Source: OLB7 sp966250335 | GTDB taxonomy: Bacteria; Bacteroidota; Ignavibacteria; OLB7 | Assembly (NCBI GenBank): GCA_966250335.1 | Contig: CBINGZ010000072.1 | Location: 1-16,435, forward strand | Direction: 5' to 3' | Length of the DNA stretch: 16,435 bases | Shown: positions 16,001 through 16,435 of the stretch, piece by piece | Position numbering within the stretch: position 1 is the stretch's first letter | Layout: each line of letters opens with the position of its first letter | The notes under the pieces: generated by a model | The model's input: the letters and a program-made list of their open reading frames with translations, nothing else | What the model was told of the DNA's origin: nothing | The model's database searches: none | Made by a program: the position numbers and the translations under genes

Positions 16001-16435
16001 CCAGGCACCGGTCGCTCGGACGGTTCGGCGCCTCCCAGGGGTACGACAACCCCGAGGCCCCTTCCCTGATCAGATCCCATGTCGCCCCGTTATCGACCGA
16101 ATACTCCAGCCGGACCGGATCGTCCGGCAGCAATCCCTCCCAGGTGATCACCGTATCGGTCCCCACCAGAAACTCCTCTCCGCCGTTCGGATGGGTCAGC
16201 TTCAATGTCTGCTCCGGCGGAGCGGTGCGTAACCGTCCCGTCGAGAGAACGAGGATCGGATCACGACAGGCGTCGGTCTTGAAGTCGATCCTGGTGAAGG
16301 CATAGCCGTCATCAGCCGCCGTATATCGTACGACGACATCCCGGCTCTCCCCCGGTCCCAGCGTCAGCGGAGGGGCCGGGGAGAGGATCGTGAACGCCGG
16401 ATTGCTGCTGCTGATCTCATCGATCGTGATCGCAC
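13083..16435 (-). CDS. Giant secreted WD40/ASH (choice-of-anchor D)/cohesin-like protein with C-terminal T9SS-type domain (5' end outside window)
   Basis: The frame is open to the right edge, giving at least 1116 residues; the in-frame TTG at 16205 is not a likely start, because coherent domain sequence continues upstream. Order from N to C: the end of a choice-of-anchor D (ASH) domain (16435-16220), an Ig-like domain with 'THPNGGEEFLVGTDTVITW' (16200-16000), a WD40 propeller (about 15930-15090) with seven S/T/H-PDG blade motifs and 'VIIWDMGTR'-type strands, four more ASH domains (about 15010-13770; 'VDFGQVPVGSS', 'IIILKNTGSDPI', 'IRFAPVRAGRTGG'), a cohesin-like domain (about 13760-13380), and a sorting-type domain with 'PNPVRGSGVIEFEV' and 'LPTGIYWLTLE', ending 'REIRIVK'. 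It is probably secreted or surface-anchored through T9SS. The ligand and role are unknown. Confidence 0.88.
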   Translation of the reverse strand, partial: AITIDEISSSNPAFTILSPAPPLTLGPGESRDVVVRYTAADDGYAFTRIDFKTDACRDPILVLSTGRLRTAPPEQTLKLTHPNGGEEFLVGTDTVITWEGLLPDDPVRLEYSVDNGATWDLIREGASGLSYPWEAPNRPSDRCLARVTQMGGMGAPSEDVETYLDFGGYSYDIEFTPDGSRVVVGGVNSMFRVFDVETGEQVLSVTPGHANTLELSPDGLTIAIGNFKSVILFELETGKAIDTLGGHPDNILSVAFSPDGTQLASADERGQVIIWDMGTRAEITRFKPHGQMAVRQVAYHPDGLLLASIGYTGEIKITEIATGTVVRTFPSLGEGYAVAFSPDGRLIAGGGASGQMATVVWDFDTGEEIHRFFSFGTHGIEFSPDGWYLYTAGSSWSGGQIYDLSTGEKIREFPGGGSSNANDFAPSPDGYYAAIATDGGGFVTLIRLTPGETLQQDVSDNLWSIVDPRLELATIDIDMGELAVGKMKDSLVVATLCNRGNRTLDILGIDVTSGNLDDFLIMIGAGEFSLPPGACRDVTFTFMPTAVGYREARITIRSTRDTLSDTIRIHGVGISPRVEVLTAAVDFGQVPVGSSRDSLDIIILKNTGSDPITFDAVTMLGPDRDQFSVLRGAPPFTLQPNDEHRMDIRFAPVRAGRTGGRLGLSFDGPESPAVVRLYGEGVEPRLDAKDLDAISGCDRPVDTVVILTNSGRTKLTISDANIEGGEFSLQGETFPLEIWPGESDTLKIRFTPGGTGGGSGRLLLRSDAVDALDSLSEIALTGRSGTSSFTLSSQDLNLGAMPPGTPAVSTVDLTNTGSIPLSLSIPVTVDDFTIESMTPSPLQPGATAKLTVRFAGKNIDGRYTAAIHLTDQECGSSAVLRLSATVTSEQQVTATATIEAPDLAASPGEIVEVAIRLRDAHNLSAASVSGISTTLRYDASLLLPLSPTPIGTVINGERIIPLDLPVAVEADSVVARLRFRAALGRDTITSLVLESSSGVGGTVSLLEVPGRFRLTGVCVDDDPRLFFSDGMTRLKPTVPNPVRGSGVIEFEVIEDGPVRLYLNDSRGEEVEVLYEGNRTAGRESIRFDAEDLPTGIYWLTLETATRRLTREIRIVK

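Noticed and set aside
16203..16205. TTG as the start of the giant minus-strand gene
   Set aside because: The frame continues upstream to the window edge with ASH-domain-like sequence and no stop codon, so the true start lies outside.

Overview
The window is GC-rich with short intergenic gaps. It looks like a chromosomal segment from a bacterium of the FCB group (Bacteroidota, Ignavibacteriota or Kapaibacteriota-like). The main clues are two very large secreted proteins that end in FlgD/Por-type C-terminal domains (signature '(V)PTGIY' near the C-terminus), one an S8 peptidase carrying an FG-GAP propeller, the other a WD40/ASH-domain protein. Such architectures are typical of lineages with a type IX secretion system. 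Assignment below group level is inference; there is no rRNA in the window.

Layout from left to right. Positions 2-562 hold the 3' end of an RNase Z-like metallo-beta-lactamase-fold hydrolase. Positions 676-5100 hold a 1474-residue subtilase. A short gap with a plausible sigma70-type promoter leads to yceD (DUF177) and rpmF (ribosomal protein L32). After rpmF come a GC hairpin and an 11-bp inverted repeat, then a small ferritin-like helical protein and cutA. A near-perfect bidirectional terminator and a 50-nt pure pyrimidine tract, containing three copies of a 14-bp unit, separate cutA from a convergent, secreted FecR-like protein (7129-8196, minus). A 356-bp divergent spacer follows, then a TPR protein (8553-9200).

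The most coherent functional unit is 9449-13058: egtB, egtD and egtA in one tight operon for ergothioneine synthesis. EgtD makes hercynine (trimethylhistidine), EgtA makes gamma-glutamylcysteine, and EgtB joins the two by an iron- and O2-dependent C-S bond. The last two pathway genes known from mycobacteria, egtC (amidohydrolase) and egtE (PLP C-S lyase), are not in the window. EgtD keeps known histidine-binding residues at a constant +5 offset from the mycobacterial enzyme. EgtB keeps the three-histidine iron site and an Asn-Trp-Asp motif expected for a gamma-glutamylcysteine-using enzyme.

The right end (13083-16435, minus) is the 3' part of a giant surface or secreted protein: ASH domains, an Ig-like domain, a complete seven-bladed WD40 propeller, four more ASH domains, a cohesin-like domain and a C-terminal sorting domain. 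I found no CRISPR array, insertion sequence, phage gene, tRNA or rRNA. I see no strong candidate for a wholly new system. The points most worth a second look are the shortened ergothioneine cluster, the ferritin-like protein with an unusual metal site, and the repeat/terminator region near 7.0-7.1 kb.
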